Below, piece by piece: positions 35,579 to 43,885 of a DNA stretch of 64,000 nt (its first letter is position 1; every line of letters starts with the position of its first letter). The position numbers and the translations under genes are program-made. The notes beneath the pieces were generated by a model. That model was given only the letters and a program-made list of their open reading frames with translations, searched no databases and was not told where the DNA came from. The stretch is from Micromonospora phaseoli (GTDB taxonomy: Bacteria; Actinomycetota; Actinomycetes; Mycobacteriales; Micromonosporaceae): assembly GCF_900109115.1 (NCBI RefSeq), contig NZ_FNYV01000008.1:241968-305967 (forward strand), written 5' to 3'.

Positions 35579-37540
35579 ATGCCCGCCATCGACCGCTTCA
35601 CCGGTCCGCTCGCCGCCGCCTGGCCGGGTGTCGGACCTGCTCTGCTCGAGCAGGTGCTCGAACCCCCCGAGACTTCGCTGCCCGTGCCCCCGGCACAGGA
35701 GCGAGCCACCTGGGCCGAGTCGCGGTTGGACGTGCCCACGCTGAGGCGTCTGCGCGCCCGGGCCGAAGAGGACCTCGGCCAACCCTGGCCTTCGCCGCTG
35801 GCCCGTCACTACGCCAGATACTTCCGCGACGGCGACCGCGACACCTACGAACAGCTGGTCTTCGCCCGGCAACGGCGCCTGAGCCGGGCCAGCGTCCTCG
35901 CCGCCGCGACGCTCGACCCGGACTGGCTCGACGAGGTGGTCGACGGCGTCGTGTTGCTGTGCGAGCAGAGTTCCTGGTGTTGGCCCGCCCACGACGACAC
36001 CCACACCCTCCACGGTGCGGTGCTGCCGACCATGACCGATCCGGTCCTCGACCTCGGCGCGGGCGAGGTCGCCGCGCAGCTCGCCTGGATCGACCACCTG
36101 CTCGGCGGACCACTCGACCAGCACACACCGGGCCTACGCCCGCGCATCCGGCACGAAGTCGACCGGCGCGTGCTGACCCCGTTCGCCGAGCGCCGCGACT
36201 GGCACTGGCTCGGCCTCGACGGCGACGTGCACAACTGGAACGCGTGGATCCACGCCAACGTCCTCGTCGCCGCGCTGCGCCTGGTCGATGACCCACCGCG
36301 CCGTGCGGCGATCGTCGATTTGATCATCGAGGGCCTCGACCGGTACGTGGCCTCTCTGCCGGTCGACGGTGCCGTCGACGAAGGCTACGGATACTGGTGG
36401 CAGGGCGCGTGCCGGGCACTCGAGGCACTCGACATCCTCGCCCACGCCAGCGGCGGAAGGCTCGACGGGGTGCCGGGCGAGGCCCTACGGCACACCGTCG
36501 CCTTCCCCCATCGAATGCACCTGGGCGGCGCCTGGTATCTCAACCACGCCGACGGGGTGGCCCGGCCGCCGGCCACCCAACCCTGGGAGGCCCTGTACCG
36601 GGCCGCACGGCGCGTCGGCGACCGGGATGCGCTGGCACACGCCGCCGCCCACCGCGACCGCGACGCGCCCGTGGCCGACGAGGAGCAGGGTCTCGGTCGG
36701 TTGCTCCGCGCGTTGAGCCACCAGGAATGGATCAACGCCGCCCCCGGCGTACCGCCGCTGCCACGCGACGTGTGGCTCCCCTCCATCGAGGTGCTGCTGG
36801 CCCGCCCCACGCAAGGCAGCCCAGCCGGTCTGACCCTGGCGATCAAGGGCGGGCACAACGGCGAACACCACAACCACAACGATGTCGGCGGCTTCGTGGT
36901 CGCCCTCAACGGCGTACCCGTACTCGTCGATGCCGGCCGCCCCACCTACACCGCACAGACCTTCGGGCCCGACCGCTACGACATCTGGACGATGCAGAGC
37001 GCCTGGCACAACGTCCCCCACATCCGGGGTACCGCTCAGGCCACCGGTCACGCCTACCGCGCCCGCGACGTGGCGGCCGTCACCGGCCATGCGAAAACCG
37101 AGTTGTCCCTGGACATCGCCGCCGCGTACCCACGCACGGACGTGCGCCACTGGCGGCGCAGCGCACGGTTGGAGCGCGACAGCGGGCGGATCGTCGTCAC
37201 CGATGCCTGGGACCTCGCCCCGACCGACGCCTCCGCGCCGACCCACATCCATCTGCTCGCCGCCGGTGACGTGCAGCTCAGCGCGGGCCAGGCGGAGATC
37301 ACCGCACGTCACGGCGCCGGTCGCCTCAGGCTGACCTGGCAGCCCGCGTCCGCCCCCGGCACCGCGACTGCGCGCCCACTTGATGATCCTATGCTCATCA
37401 GCGTGTGGGGGCGGACACTCACCCGCCTGGAGATCGACGTCGGCGCGGCCACGGCCACCGGCACGTTCGTCCTCACCGTCGAGGAGTCCCCCACCCGCGA
37501 AGTGTCTTCCTCGGAGGTGCCCGATGACCAGGAGAGGTAA
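35579..37540 (+). CDS. Heparinase II/III-like protein (putative polysaccharide lyase)
   Basis: A 653-aa protein with an (alpha/alpha)-toroid N-terminal half (WHWLGLDGDVHNWNAWIHAN, DEGYGYWWQGACRALEALD) and a heparinase II/III beta-sheet half (LTLAIKGGHNGEHHNHNDVG, PVLVDAGRPTYTAQTFGPDR, WHNVPHI). The HNHND histidine-asparagine cluster and the following Tyr are the lyase catalytic region. Such enzymes cleave glycosidic bonds next to uronates by beta-elimination, making the unsaturated ends that GH88 removes. No signal peptide is evident, so it works inside the cell. The ATG at 35579 has GAGGAA just before it; in-frame ATGs at 35522 and 35543 are alternatives. Confidence 0.85.
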   Translation: MPAIDRFTGPLAAAWPGVGPALLEQVLEPPETSLPVPPAQERATWAESRLDVPTLRRLRARAEEDLGQPWPSPLARHYARYFRDGDRDTYEQLVFARQRRLSRASVLAAATLDPDWLDEVVDGVVLLCEQSSWCWPAHDDTHTLHGAVLPTMTDPVLDLGAGEVAAQLAWIDHLLGGPLDQHTPGLRPRIRHEVDRRVLTPFAERRDWHWLGLDGDVHNWNAWIHANVLVAALRLVDDPPRRAAIVDLIIEGLDRYVASLPVDGAVDEGYGYWWQGACRALEALDILAHASGGRLDGVPGEALRHTVAFPHRMHLGGAWYLNHADGVARPPATQPWEALYRAARRVGDRDALAHAAAHRDRDAPVADEEQGLGRLLRALSHQEWINAAPGVPPLPRDVWLPSIEVLLARPTQGSPAGLTLAIKGGHNGEHHNHNDVGGFVVALNGVPVLVDAGRPTYTAQTFGPDRYDIWTMQSAWHNVPHIRGTAQATGHAYRARDVAAVTGHAKTELSLDIAAAYPRTDVRHWRRSARLERDSGRIVVTDAWDLAPTDASAPTHIHLLAAGDVQLSAGQAEITARHGAGRLRLTWQPASAPGTATARPLDDPMLISVWGRTLTRLEIDVGAATATGTFVLTVEESPTREVSSSEVPDDQER

Positions 37541-38663
37541 CGCCGTCAGCCGGCCCGAGGCCCCCCGGGGGCCACTGCAGGCCGCCCGTCGCCAGCACCT
37601 GCTTGAGGCACTGCAACGGGACGGATGGATGCGCATCTCCGACCTGTCCCGGCGGCTCGGCGCCGCCCCGGTCACCATTCGCCGTGACCTGGCCCAGTTG
37701 GCCGCCGAGGGCCTGGTGCAGCGGGTCCACGGCGGCGTGGCCCTGATCGAACCGGGCGATCCGCCGACACCCGAGGAGGAACCCACCACCGGGCTGGACT
37801 CCCTCAGCGGGCGTACCCTCGGCATGCTCGTACCCTCACTCGACTACTACTGGCCCGACGTGGCCCGCGGCGCCGAGGAGGCCGCCCGCGAGCTCGACAT
37901 GCGGGTGGTCCTGCGTGGCTCCTCCTACGACACGGAGGACGACACGCCGCAGCTGACCCGCCTCGTCGACCGGATGGGCGTCGATGCACTGATCGTCGTC
38001 CCCCGCATGGACGCTCCCACCGCCGGACGCACCATCGACTGGCTCGCCCACATCGGCGTTCCGGTCGTGCTGCTGGAACGGTCCGCCACGGTCGGGGCAC
38101 ACCACGCCGTGATGGAGTCGGTGGTGACCGACCACGCCCTGGGCGCGGCCATGGCGGTCCGACATCTCACCTCCCTCGGGCATCGCAGGGTCGGCCTCGT
38201 TCTCGACGCCAACAGCCCCACCCGACCGCACGTGCGCCGCGGTTGGCTCGACGCGGCGGCCGAGTGCGACATGAATCCTCAGGACACCCTGGAGGCGGTG
38301 ATACCCGACATCCGCTCACCCGACCGCGACGCCCTCCTCGACCAGGTCCTTGACCGCTGCCGGGAGACCGCAACCACGGCGCTGCTGGTGCACGCCGACG
38401 CGGAGGCCATCGCACTGGTGCAGCGCTGCGAGGAACGGCATCTCACCGTACCCGGCGATTTGTCCATCGTGGCCTACGACGACGAGGTCGTCGGGCTCTT
38501 CAGCCCGCCGCTGACGGCGGTCCGTCCCCCGAGGCGTTCCATCGGTCGCGCCGCGGTACGCCTCGTCGCCGACCGGCTCGCCGATCCCGACCGTCCCACC
38601 CATCGGGTCGTCATCAGCCCCTCCCTGCGGATTCGTGAGTCCACCGCAGCACCACGCGTATAG
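37524..38663 (+). CDS. Chimeric regulator: DeoR-type HTH with LacI-type sensor (paralogue)
   Basis: A 379-aa transcription factor whose start lies 17 bases inside the heparinase-like gene, after GGAGG. Residues 20-80 are a DeoR-type winged helix (RQHLLEALQRDGWMRISDL, APVTIRRDLAQLAAEGLVQR, VHGG). The remainder is a LacI/GalR-type sensor starting at TLGMLVPSLDYYWPDVARGA and containing LSIVAYDDEVVGLF. It shares the SLDxYWP and LRGSSYD segments with the regulator at 25052-26149, so both came from one duplication. Overlap with the lyase gene suggests local, possibly self-limiting control. Confidence 0.9.
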   Translation: MTRRGNAVSRPEAPRGPLQAARRQHLLEALQRDGWMRISDLSRRLGAAPVTIRRDLAQLAAEGLVQRVHGGVALIEPGDPPTPEEEPTTGLDSLSGRTLGMLVPSLDYYWPDVARGAEEAARELDMRVVLRGSSYDTEDDTPQLTRLVDRMGVDALIVVPRMDAPTAGRTIDWLAHIGVPVVLLERSATVGAHHAVMESVVTDHALGAAMAVRHLTSLGHRRVGLVLDANSPTRPHVRRGWLDAAAECDMNPQDTLEAVIPDIRSPDRDALLDQVLDRCRETATTALLVHADAEAIALVQRCEERHLTVPGDLSIVAYDDEVVGLFSPPLTAVRPPRRSIGRAAVRLVADRLADPDRPTHRVVISPSLRIRESTAAPRV

Positions 38664-38743
38664 CTGTGCCACGGTCACCGGCGCCGGGTCGGGCGGCCAG
38701 GATAGTGGCCGCGCCGCCGATGCGCTGTGCACCGAGCCGCTCG

Positions 38744-39418
38744 TCACGCCGCCTGAGCGTCGCGGTCGGCGGGCTCGGCGGCAATGCCCGCCGTCGGGGT
38801 GGCAATTGGTGGCCGGTCGAGTCGGTCAAGCCGCGCGAGTTCGGTGGTGCCGCCCCGAACCACGGCCGCGGCCAGCGCGGTGGTCGCCGGGTGGATTCCA
38901 CCCCGCTGTGCCGCGGCGGCGATCCGGACCGACTGGGACAGGTGCGCACGCAGGTGCCCGGCGAGCAGCCGGTGGAAGGTTTTCCCGGTGGCCGACCGCA
39001 GCGTGGCCAACTCGTCTTCCGTGACCATTCCCGGCATGTCGTGGCCTTCGTGGGGGTTGGTTGCCGGCGCGCCGGAGACGCCCAGCAGCCGGTGGGACCG
39101 GGCCAGGTCGGCGCGGTGGCTGGCCTCGACCCGGGCGGCCAGGCGCCGCCACGCCCGGTCGGTGGTCCGGGCCGGCACCAGGTCGAGCACCGGCAGCAGC
39201 CGTTCGGCCATCGCCACCGTCAGCTGGAGCCAGGCGATGTCGGTGGCACCGAACGGTCCAGAGGAGCCCTGGGGCGGTACCGCCTCGCTCGTCGGCGCGA
39301 CCGGCGGCGGTGCGGATGCCGGCGACGGGCCGGCGACCTGCGGTGACCCAGCGGAGCAGCCGGCGGCGAGCAGCACCGCGATGAGCAGAGTGGACGGTAC
39401 GGCGACGGATACCCGCAT
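38744..39418 (-). CDS. DUF305 lipoprotein
   Basis: A 224-aa exported protein with lipobox LLAAGC (Cys near 21), a Pro/Ser/Ala linker to about residue 55 and a four-helix DUF305 (ferritin-like) domain. The DUF305 core HEGHDMPGMVTEDELATLRS is diagnostic, though only one His/Met-rich segment is present where two are usual. Family members are often near copper-resistance genes; none is seen here. It follows a strong terminator and is probably monocistronic. It converges with the regulator gene at 37524. Confidence 0.85.
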   Translation of the reverse strand: MRVSVAVPSTLLIAVLLAAGCSAGSPQVAGPSPASAPPPVAPTSEAVPPQGSSGPFGATDIAWLQLTVAMAERLLPVLDLVPARTTDRAWRRLAARVEASHRADLARSHRLLGVSGAPATNPHEGHDMPGMVTEDELATLRSATGKTFHRLLAGHLRAHLSQSVRIAAAAQRGGIHPATTALAAAVVRGGTTELARLDRLDRPPIATPTAGIAAEPADRDAQAA

Positions 39419-39438
39419 CTGGCCTCCTGCGCGTTCGC

Positions 39439-39473
39439 CGACGGCGGGCCCGGCGAGACCGGGCCCGCCGTCG
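39439..39473 (-). terminator. Perfect 15-bp stem-loop after DUF1996 gene
   Basis: CGACGGCGGGCCCGG (39439-39453) and CCGGGCCCGCCGTCG (39459-39473) form a perfect stem with a five-base loop, beginning 17 bases past the DUF1996 stop codon on the minus strand. It should end that transcript before the DUF305 gene. Confidence 0.85.
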
Positions 39474-39490
39474 GGTGCGAGCGTGTCTGG

Positions 39491-40384
39491 TCAGATCGGT
39501 CGGCCGTCGTGCCCGCACTTGATGACCGGGCGGATGCAGTCACGGACCCGGCGAGACATCTCCTCCACCGGCCAGGCGTTGAAGAAGTCGCCGTGCATCG
39601 TGTAGCCCGGTCCGGACGCCAGTCGGAACCGCGACGGGTCACCGCTGACCGGATACCTCAGCACCTGCCGTAGCTTCGGCACGTGTACCGGGTGGGTGGC
39701 CGGGCAGGCCTGGTTCACCGGGTACGCCAGGTGGCTCTTGTGGTCCGGCGAGTCCAGGTCCCGGCCGTTCCAGCACTGGGGGAAGTCCAGGTAGGACTCC
39801 AACATCGTGCCGGCCGGGCAGTTGACGAAGTTCTTCGACGGCGGCACGTGCCCCGCGTGCAGACAGGACCAGCGGGCAATGCTCTCGCCCGGCCCGGCGG
39901 CCCGAGCGTTGCCGGCGACGAGCCGCAACCCCAGCGGGAACGGCTGGGTCTGTGCGACGACGTCGGCGCGTACGCCCTCGCCCAGGTAGTAGAAGGTGGC
40001 GATGGTTGGCTCCACCGGCACGTTGTTGTTGTAGAGGGTCGGCACCCAGTACGACGAGACGTCCACCCGCGGGTTGCAGGTGGTGGGCGAGTTGACCAGG
40101 TCCGGGAGCGTGGTGTGGGCGTTGGTCACCGTGCTGCCGAAGAAGCTGTGCATGTGCGAGGCGCCGGGCAGTCCGGGGAAGATGATCGGGTCGTCCGGAA
40201 GCCGGTGACTGTACGTGCAGTCGGCGGGGAACTCCGCCACCCGGATGGCGTTGATGCCCGGGGCGGCGTCAGCCCGCGCGGTGGTGGACACGATGTAGGT
40301 GCCGAGCAGCGCCAGCAAGGCGCCGATCGCCGAGGCGAGGCGCAGTCGGCTGCGAATGGCGGAGAGGGGTGCGGCCCTGTCCAT
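39491..40384 (-). CDS. Secreted DUF1996 protein
   Basis: A 297-aa exported protein. A signal peptide runs to about residue 41 (LLALLGTYIVSTTARADA). The mature region is DUF1996: DPIIFPGLPGASHMHSFFGS, PTTCNPRVDVSSYWVPTLYN, ARWSCLHAGHVPPSKNFVNC and FPQCWNGRDLDSPDHKSHLA, with paired cysteines. The family occurs in fungi and actinobacteria, often fused to carbohydrate-binding modules; a role in plant-polymer attack is suspected but unproven. Start ATG 40384 follows AGGAG. A LacI-type palindrome about 105 bases upstream suggests sugar control. Confidence 0.85.
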   Translation of the reverse strand: MDRAAPLSAIRSRLRLASAIGALLALLGTYIVSTTARADAAPGINAIRVAEFPADCTYSHRLPDDPIIFPGLPGASHMHSFFGSTVTNAHTTLPDLVNSPTTCNPRVDVSSYWVPTLYNNNVPVEPTIATFYYLGEGVRADVVAQTQPFPLGLRLVAGNARAAGPGESIARWSCLHAGHVPPSKNFVNCPAGTMLESYLDFPQCWNGRDLDSPDHKSHLAYPVNQACPATHPVHVPKLRQVLRYPVSGDPSRFRLASGPGYTMHGDFFNAWPVEEMSRRVRDCIRPVIKCGHDGRPI

Positions 40385-40489
40385 CTTGACTCCTGTCCAG
40401 GAACGGGTCAGGGACACCTCCGGCGCCGCCGCCGAAGACATCGGAGTTTCCCTGGCCAGACTTGTGGTGGTGGGTTGAACCCGGTCCGA

Positions 40490-40501
40490 GAGAGCGCTCT
40501 C
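40490..40501. promoter_or_regulatory. GAGAGCGCTCTC palindrome (LacI/CebR-like operator)
   Basis: A perfect 12-base palindrome with the central GAGCGCTC typical of LacI-family operators such as those of cellulose and xylan regulators in actinomycetes. It lies 106 bases before the DUF1996 start on the minus strand. No LacI-family gene with a standard LacI HTH is in the window, so the regulator would be encoded elsewhere. Confidence 0.6.
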
Positions 40502-40758
40502 ATCGTTCAGCCTCACCCCGATTTCGACGATTGTCAATACGTGCGGCAATTGGTGGCAGATCACGCGGCGGACTCGCGACGATCACCTTGTGCGCCACCG
40601 CGATGGGAGACAGGTCGGGCGAGCCAGGCCGGCGCCGCCGTCAGCCGCACCGCAGCACGGATGTTAGCGATAACGTCACCTCTCTTTGGAGGTGCGCCGA
40701 CTCGTGAACTCGGTGGAACCGGCAGGACTAACGGCGCAACGGCCCGCCGTCACACTTC

Positions 40759-40778
40759 TTGACATCCGTCGATGTGAA
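40759..40778. promoter_or_regulatory. GACATC-N4-GATGTG operator-like inverted repeat
   Basis: TTGACATCCGTCGATGTGAA is an inverted repeat with one mismatch in the eight-base arms. It also contains a TTGACA -35-like hexamer and lies 114 bases before the CBM42-GH43 start. A perfect version of the same motif occurs at 44844-44859 before the GH5 gene, which suggests a common regulator. Confidence 0.5.
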
Positions 40779-40891
40779 CGACAACACTGCTGCAAACGTC
40801 GAGTAACACGGCGTAATGCTGCGGCGACCGCTCGACACGGGACCTTCCGTGTCGCCAGGTGCCCCCGAACGCCGACCCGAGGAGTGCGATC

Positions 40892-42289
40892 ATGCCCTTG
40901 CTCCGCCCCGGTCGAAAACCGGTCGCCCGCGCGATGACGGTCATCCTCGGCGCCTCCGTGGTGACGGTTGTCGCGACACAGCCCGCCCACGCCGCCGAGA
41001 TCCCGGCCGGAGCCCGATCGCTGCAATCGGTGAACATGGCCGGCTCCTATCTCCGGCACACCGACTACCTGGGCGGCATCGCCGCAGTCGGCCCCACCAG
41101 TTCCGCTCAGGCCAAGAGCGACGCGACCTTCACGGTGACTCCCGGGCTGGCAGGCGGCACCGGCTGCGTGTCGTTCCAGGCTGCAAACGGCATGTGGTTG
41201 CGCCACCGCGACTACCGGATCCGGCTGGAGGCCAACGCCGGCACCGCCACCTTCCTCGCCGACGCCACCTTCTGCGTCCGCGACGGCTCGGTCAGCGGAT
41301 CGGTACGTCTGGAGTCGACCAACTATCCCGGGCGATTCCTCCGTCACCGCGACAGCGAGCTCTGGCTCGACGCGCCCACCACCAACCCCACCACGTTCGC
41401 CGCGGACAGCTCCTTCCGCGTCACCACGCCGTGGGTCGCCGGCCGTCGCAGCCCGGTCATCAAGGGCCTGTACGCCGACCCGAACATCGCCCACCTCAAC
41501 GGTCGCTACTACCTCTATCCCACCACCGATGGCTACAACGGCTGGAACGGCAGCCGGTTCACCGCGTTCTCCTCCACCGACCTGGTGAACTGGACCCACC
41601 ACGGCACCATCCTCGACCTCGGTCCCCAGATCAGCTGGGCCGACGACCGGGCCTGGGCGCCGACGATCGCCTACCGCAACAACCGCTACTACTTCTACTT
41701 CAGCGCCGCGACCAGCATCGGCGTCGCGACCTCCAGCAGCCCGACCGGGCCGTTCACCGACCCGCTCGGCCGGCCCCTGGTCCCCGCCGGCTTCCGCAGC
41801 GGCCAGATGATCGACCCGCACGTCTTCACCGACACCGACGGGCAGTCCTACCTGTACTGGGGCAACGGCTCGGCATATGCCGTACGGCTGAACGCCGACA
41901 TGGTCTCCTTCGACCTGGGACAGGTCCGCGCCTTCAGCCTGCCCAACTACCGCGAAGCGGCGTTCGTGTTCAGGCGCAACAACACGTACTACCTGACGTA
42001 CTCGGTAGACGACACCCGCTCCGAGAACTACCACGTCGAGTACGCCACGGGCACATCACCGTTCGGCCCCTGGAACCACCACGGCACCATCCTGTCCAAG
42101 AACCTGAATCTCGGGATCAAGGGCCCCGGGCACCAGTCGGTGGTCCAGGCCCCGGGCAGCGACACCTGGTACATGGCCTACCACCGCTTCGCCATCCCGG
42201 CCGGCAACGGAACCAACCGCGAGGTCACCATCGACCAACTGCGGTTCAACGCCGACGGCACCATCCAACCCGTCACCCCCACCCTCTGA
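40892..42289 (+). CDS. Secreted CBM42-GH43 arabinofuranosidase-type enzyme
   Basis: A 465-aa enzyme. Residues 1-35 are a signal peptide (ATQPAHA). Residues 41-178 form a CBM42 (AbfB) beta-trefoil that binds arabinofuranose side chains, seen as repeated YLRH, WLRHRDY and FLRHRDSELWL segments. Residues 185-465 are a GH43 propeller with the three expected acids: Asp196 (ADPNIAHLNG), Asp308 (MIDPHVFTD) and Glu355 (YREAAFVF). Arabinose side-chain removal is the likely activity, though some such GH43 enzymes are arabinanases. ATG 40892 follows GAGGAG. A terminator follows the gene. Confidence 0.9.
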   Translation: MPLLRPGRKPVARAMTVILGASVVTVVATQPAHAAEIPAGARSLQSVNMAGSYLRHTDYLGGIAAVGPTSSAQAKSDATFTVTPGLAGGTGCVSFQAANGMWLRHRDYRIRLEANAGTATFLADATFCVRDGSVSGSVRLESTNYPGRFLRHRDSELWLDAPTTNPTTFAADSSFRVTTPWVAGRRSPVIKGLYADPNIAHLNGRYYLYPTTDGYNGWNGSRFTAFSSTDLVNWTHHGTILDLGPQISWADDRAWAPTIAYRNNRYYFYFSAATSIGVATSSSPTGPFTDPLGRPLVPAGFRSGQMIDPHVFTDTDGQSYLYWGNGSAYAVRLNADMVSFDLGQVRAFSLPNYREAAFVFRRNNTYYLTYSVDDTRSENYHVEYATGTSPFGPWNHHGTILSKNLNLGIKGPGHQSVVQAPGSDTWYMAYHRFAIPAGNGTNREVTIDQLRFNADGTIQPVTPTL

Positions 42290-42302
42290 CCGGCACCCCG
42301 GG

Positions 42303-42484
42303 AGGAGAACATCACCTGCACCCCACCGGTGCAGGATGCGGCCTCGATCTTGCGGGCCGCCTCGTCGGGCGGTCCGCTGACAAGGACGCCGCCGCGGACG
42401 ATCTCGTACTTGATGACCTGGTTGCGTCGGCGCGGGCAGGTTGCGCCGTTCCGGATAGCAGGGCCGACGCCAGGGTACTTCCGC
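42303..42484 (-). pseudogene. Possible orphan C-terminal gene fragment
   Basis: Between the GH43 gene and the MFS gene the minus strand keeps a frame with strong GC third-position bias, reading RNQVIKYEIVRGGVLVSGPP and DEAARKIEAASCTGG. No start codon fits and the frame begins right after the MFS stop. I do not recognise a family; it may be a truncated gene or a chance frame. Confidence 0.25.
42315..42335 (+). terminator. Stem-loop after CBM42-GH43 gene
   Basis: CCTGCACC pairs perfectly with GGTGCAGG across a five-base loop, 25 bases past the stop codon. It is short but well placed. Confidence 0.55.
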
Positions 42485-42487
42485 GGA

Positions 42488-43684
42488 TCAAGCTCGGGCG
42501 GGCTGGTGGCCGAACGCGCGCATCGCCAGCGCGCCAACCAGCGGGCCTGGGACGAGCAGCAAAAAGGCCCAGCGCCAGCCGACCGCGTCGGCCAGGACGG
42601 GTACGAGCTGGATGGTGACAACGGTCAAGGCGAAGCCGATGGCCGTCTGCGCGGTGAGCGCGGTTCCGACGTACCGCCTGTCGGCGACCTCACTCAACGC
42701 GGTGGAGAAGACGCCGGAGTCCGCGATCACCGCTGCACCCCACACCACACCCAACACCACGACGGCGCCGGGCGGGGCGGTGAAGAACAGCGGTGATGCC
42801 AGGCAGCAGGCGCCGCTGACAACCAAGGCGGTGACCGCGGCCCGAGGGCGTCCGAACCGGTCTGCGGCCCATCCGCCAGCCAGGCATCCGGCGACCCCAG
42901 CGACGCCGATGGCAAGAAACGCGAGCAGGCTGACGTTCGCGTCATCGCGACCCGTCCGGGCCGCCGTGCCCGCGATCAGGAAGCTGGGCAGCCAGGTCCA
43001 CAGCGCGTACAGCTCCCACATGTGCCCGAAGTAACCCAAGTTCACCAACCGGGGTCCGCGCTGGCGAAACATCTCCAGGGCGTACCTCGGATGCGGTCGC
43101 GGTGGCGTGCCCGGGGTGAACTGCGGACCTTCCCGCACGAGGGTCACGGCCACCACCGCGCCGAGGGCCGCGCATCCGGCCGCAGCGCCCATCACGCCGC
43201 GCCACGGTAGATCGCCCAGCCCGCCGATCAGGTGCGGTAGGGCCGAGCCGAGGGTCAGCGCGCCGATCATGATGCCGAACGCGAGTCCCCGACGGGCCGG
43301 CGGCGCCCAGGACCCGGTCAGCTTCATGCCGACCGGGTACACCCCGGCCAGGAACACACCGGTGAGGAACCGCAGCGGGATGGCGCCGGCCAGCCCGTCG
43401 ACGGCGAGGGCGAAGACGCCGGTGCAGGCGGCGGCCAGCGTCGCGCAGACCGCCATCAAAAGGTGCGCCTTCGTCCGGTCGGCCAGGTTCAGCATGGTTG
43501 ACGTGATGGCACCCGCCACGAACCCCAGTTGGACGGACGCGGTCAGCCACACGGATGCGGCCGCGCTGATCTGCCACGACTCGCGCAGCGCCGGCACCAC
43601 GGCGGAGGCCGAGAACCACACCGCCAGGCCGAGCACCTGGACGGCAGCGATCAGAGCACGCTGTACACCAGGTCGTAGCATCAT
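42488..43684 (-). CDS. MFS transporter
   Basis: A 398-aa membrane protein with 12 predicted helices and MFS features: the first helix LIAAVQVLGLAVWFSASAVV, the loop after helix 2 with NLADRTKAHLL, RFLTGVFLAGVYPVGMKLTG in helix 4 and GGWAADRFGRPRAAV in the 8-9 loop. GAGGAG precedes the ATGATG start. Downstream of a broken amidohydrolase gene and a ThuA gene it could import or export a sugar acid or lactone, but the substrate is not shown. The four C-terminal helices are complete, so it appears functional. Confidence 0.88.
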   Translation of the reverse strand: MMLRPGVQRALIAAVQVLGLAVWFSASAVVPALRESWQISAAASVWLTASVQLGFVAGAITSTMLNLADRTKAHLLMAVCATLAAACTGVFALAVDGLAGAIPLRFLTGVFLAGVYPVGMKLTGSWAPPARRGLAFGIMIGALTLGSALPHLIGGLGDLPWRGVMGAAAGCAALGAVVAVTLVREGPQFTPGTPPRPHPRYALEMFRQRGPRLVNLGYFGHMWELYALWTWLPSFLIAGTAARTGRDDANVSLLAFLAIGVAGVAGCLAGGWAADRFGRPRAAVTALVVSGACCLASPLFFTAPPGAVVVLGVVWGAAVIADSGVFSTALSEVADRRYVGTALTAQTAIGFALTVVTIQLVPVLADAVGWRWAFLLLVPGPLVGALAMRAFGHQPARA

Positions 43685-43715
43685 CTGCGCTCCTCGACTG
43701 CCACGGTAGATCACC

Positions 43716-43881
43716 TTAGGGCGCGTCAGGCTCGTCGCGCGTTGACGGCAGGGAGTAGACGCGGTGGGCGGTACCGGCCAGCACGGCCGCCCGCTCCGTC
43801 GCGGTGCAGCCGGCGAGCAGTTCGTCGGTGAGGGCGAGCACCTCGCGGTAGCGGCCGGCCAGCTCGCACACCGGCCAATCA
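43716..43881 (-). pseudogene. Amidohydrolase (sugar-lactonase-like) C-terminal fragment
   Basis: Immediately after the ThuA stop, the minus strand reads PDWPVCELAGRYREVLALTD, then ELLAGCTATERAAVLAGTAH and RVYSLP. This is the end of a metal-dependent amidohydrolase of the L-fuconolactonase type (SDWPVC.LAG.Y..V ... GTA.RVY.L). The first 80 percent of the barrel is absent, and there is no start. The gene was evidently cut when the ThuA gene was joined to it. Confidence 0.7.
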
Positions 43882-43885
43882 GGCA

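Noticed and set aside
33224..36124. Extension of the DUF2264 frame upstream through the poly-G tract, giving a poly-proline segment
   Set aside because: The poly-C reading passes through AT-richer promoter DNA and into antisense of the lyase gene; similarity starts only at the ATG at 35209.
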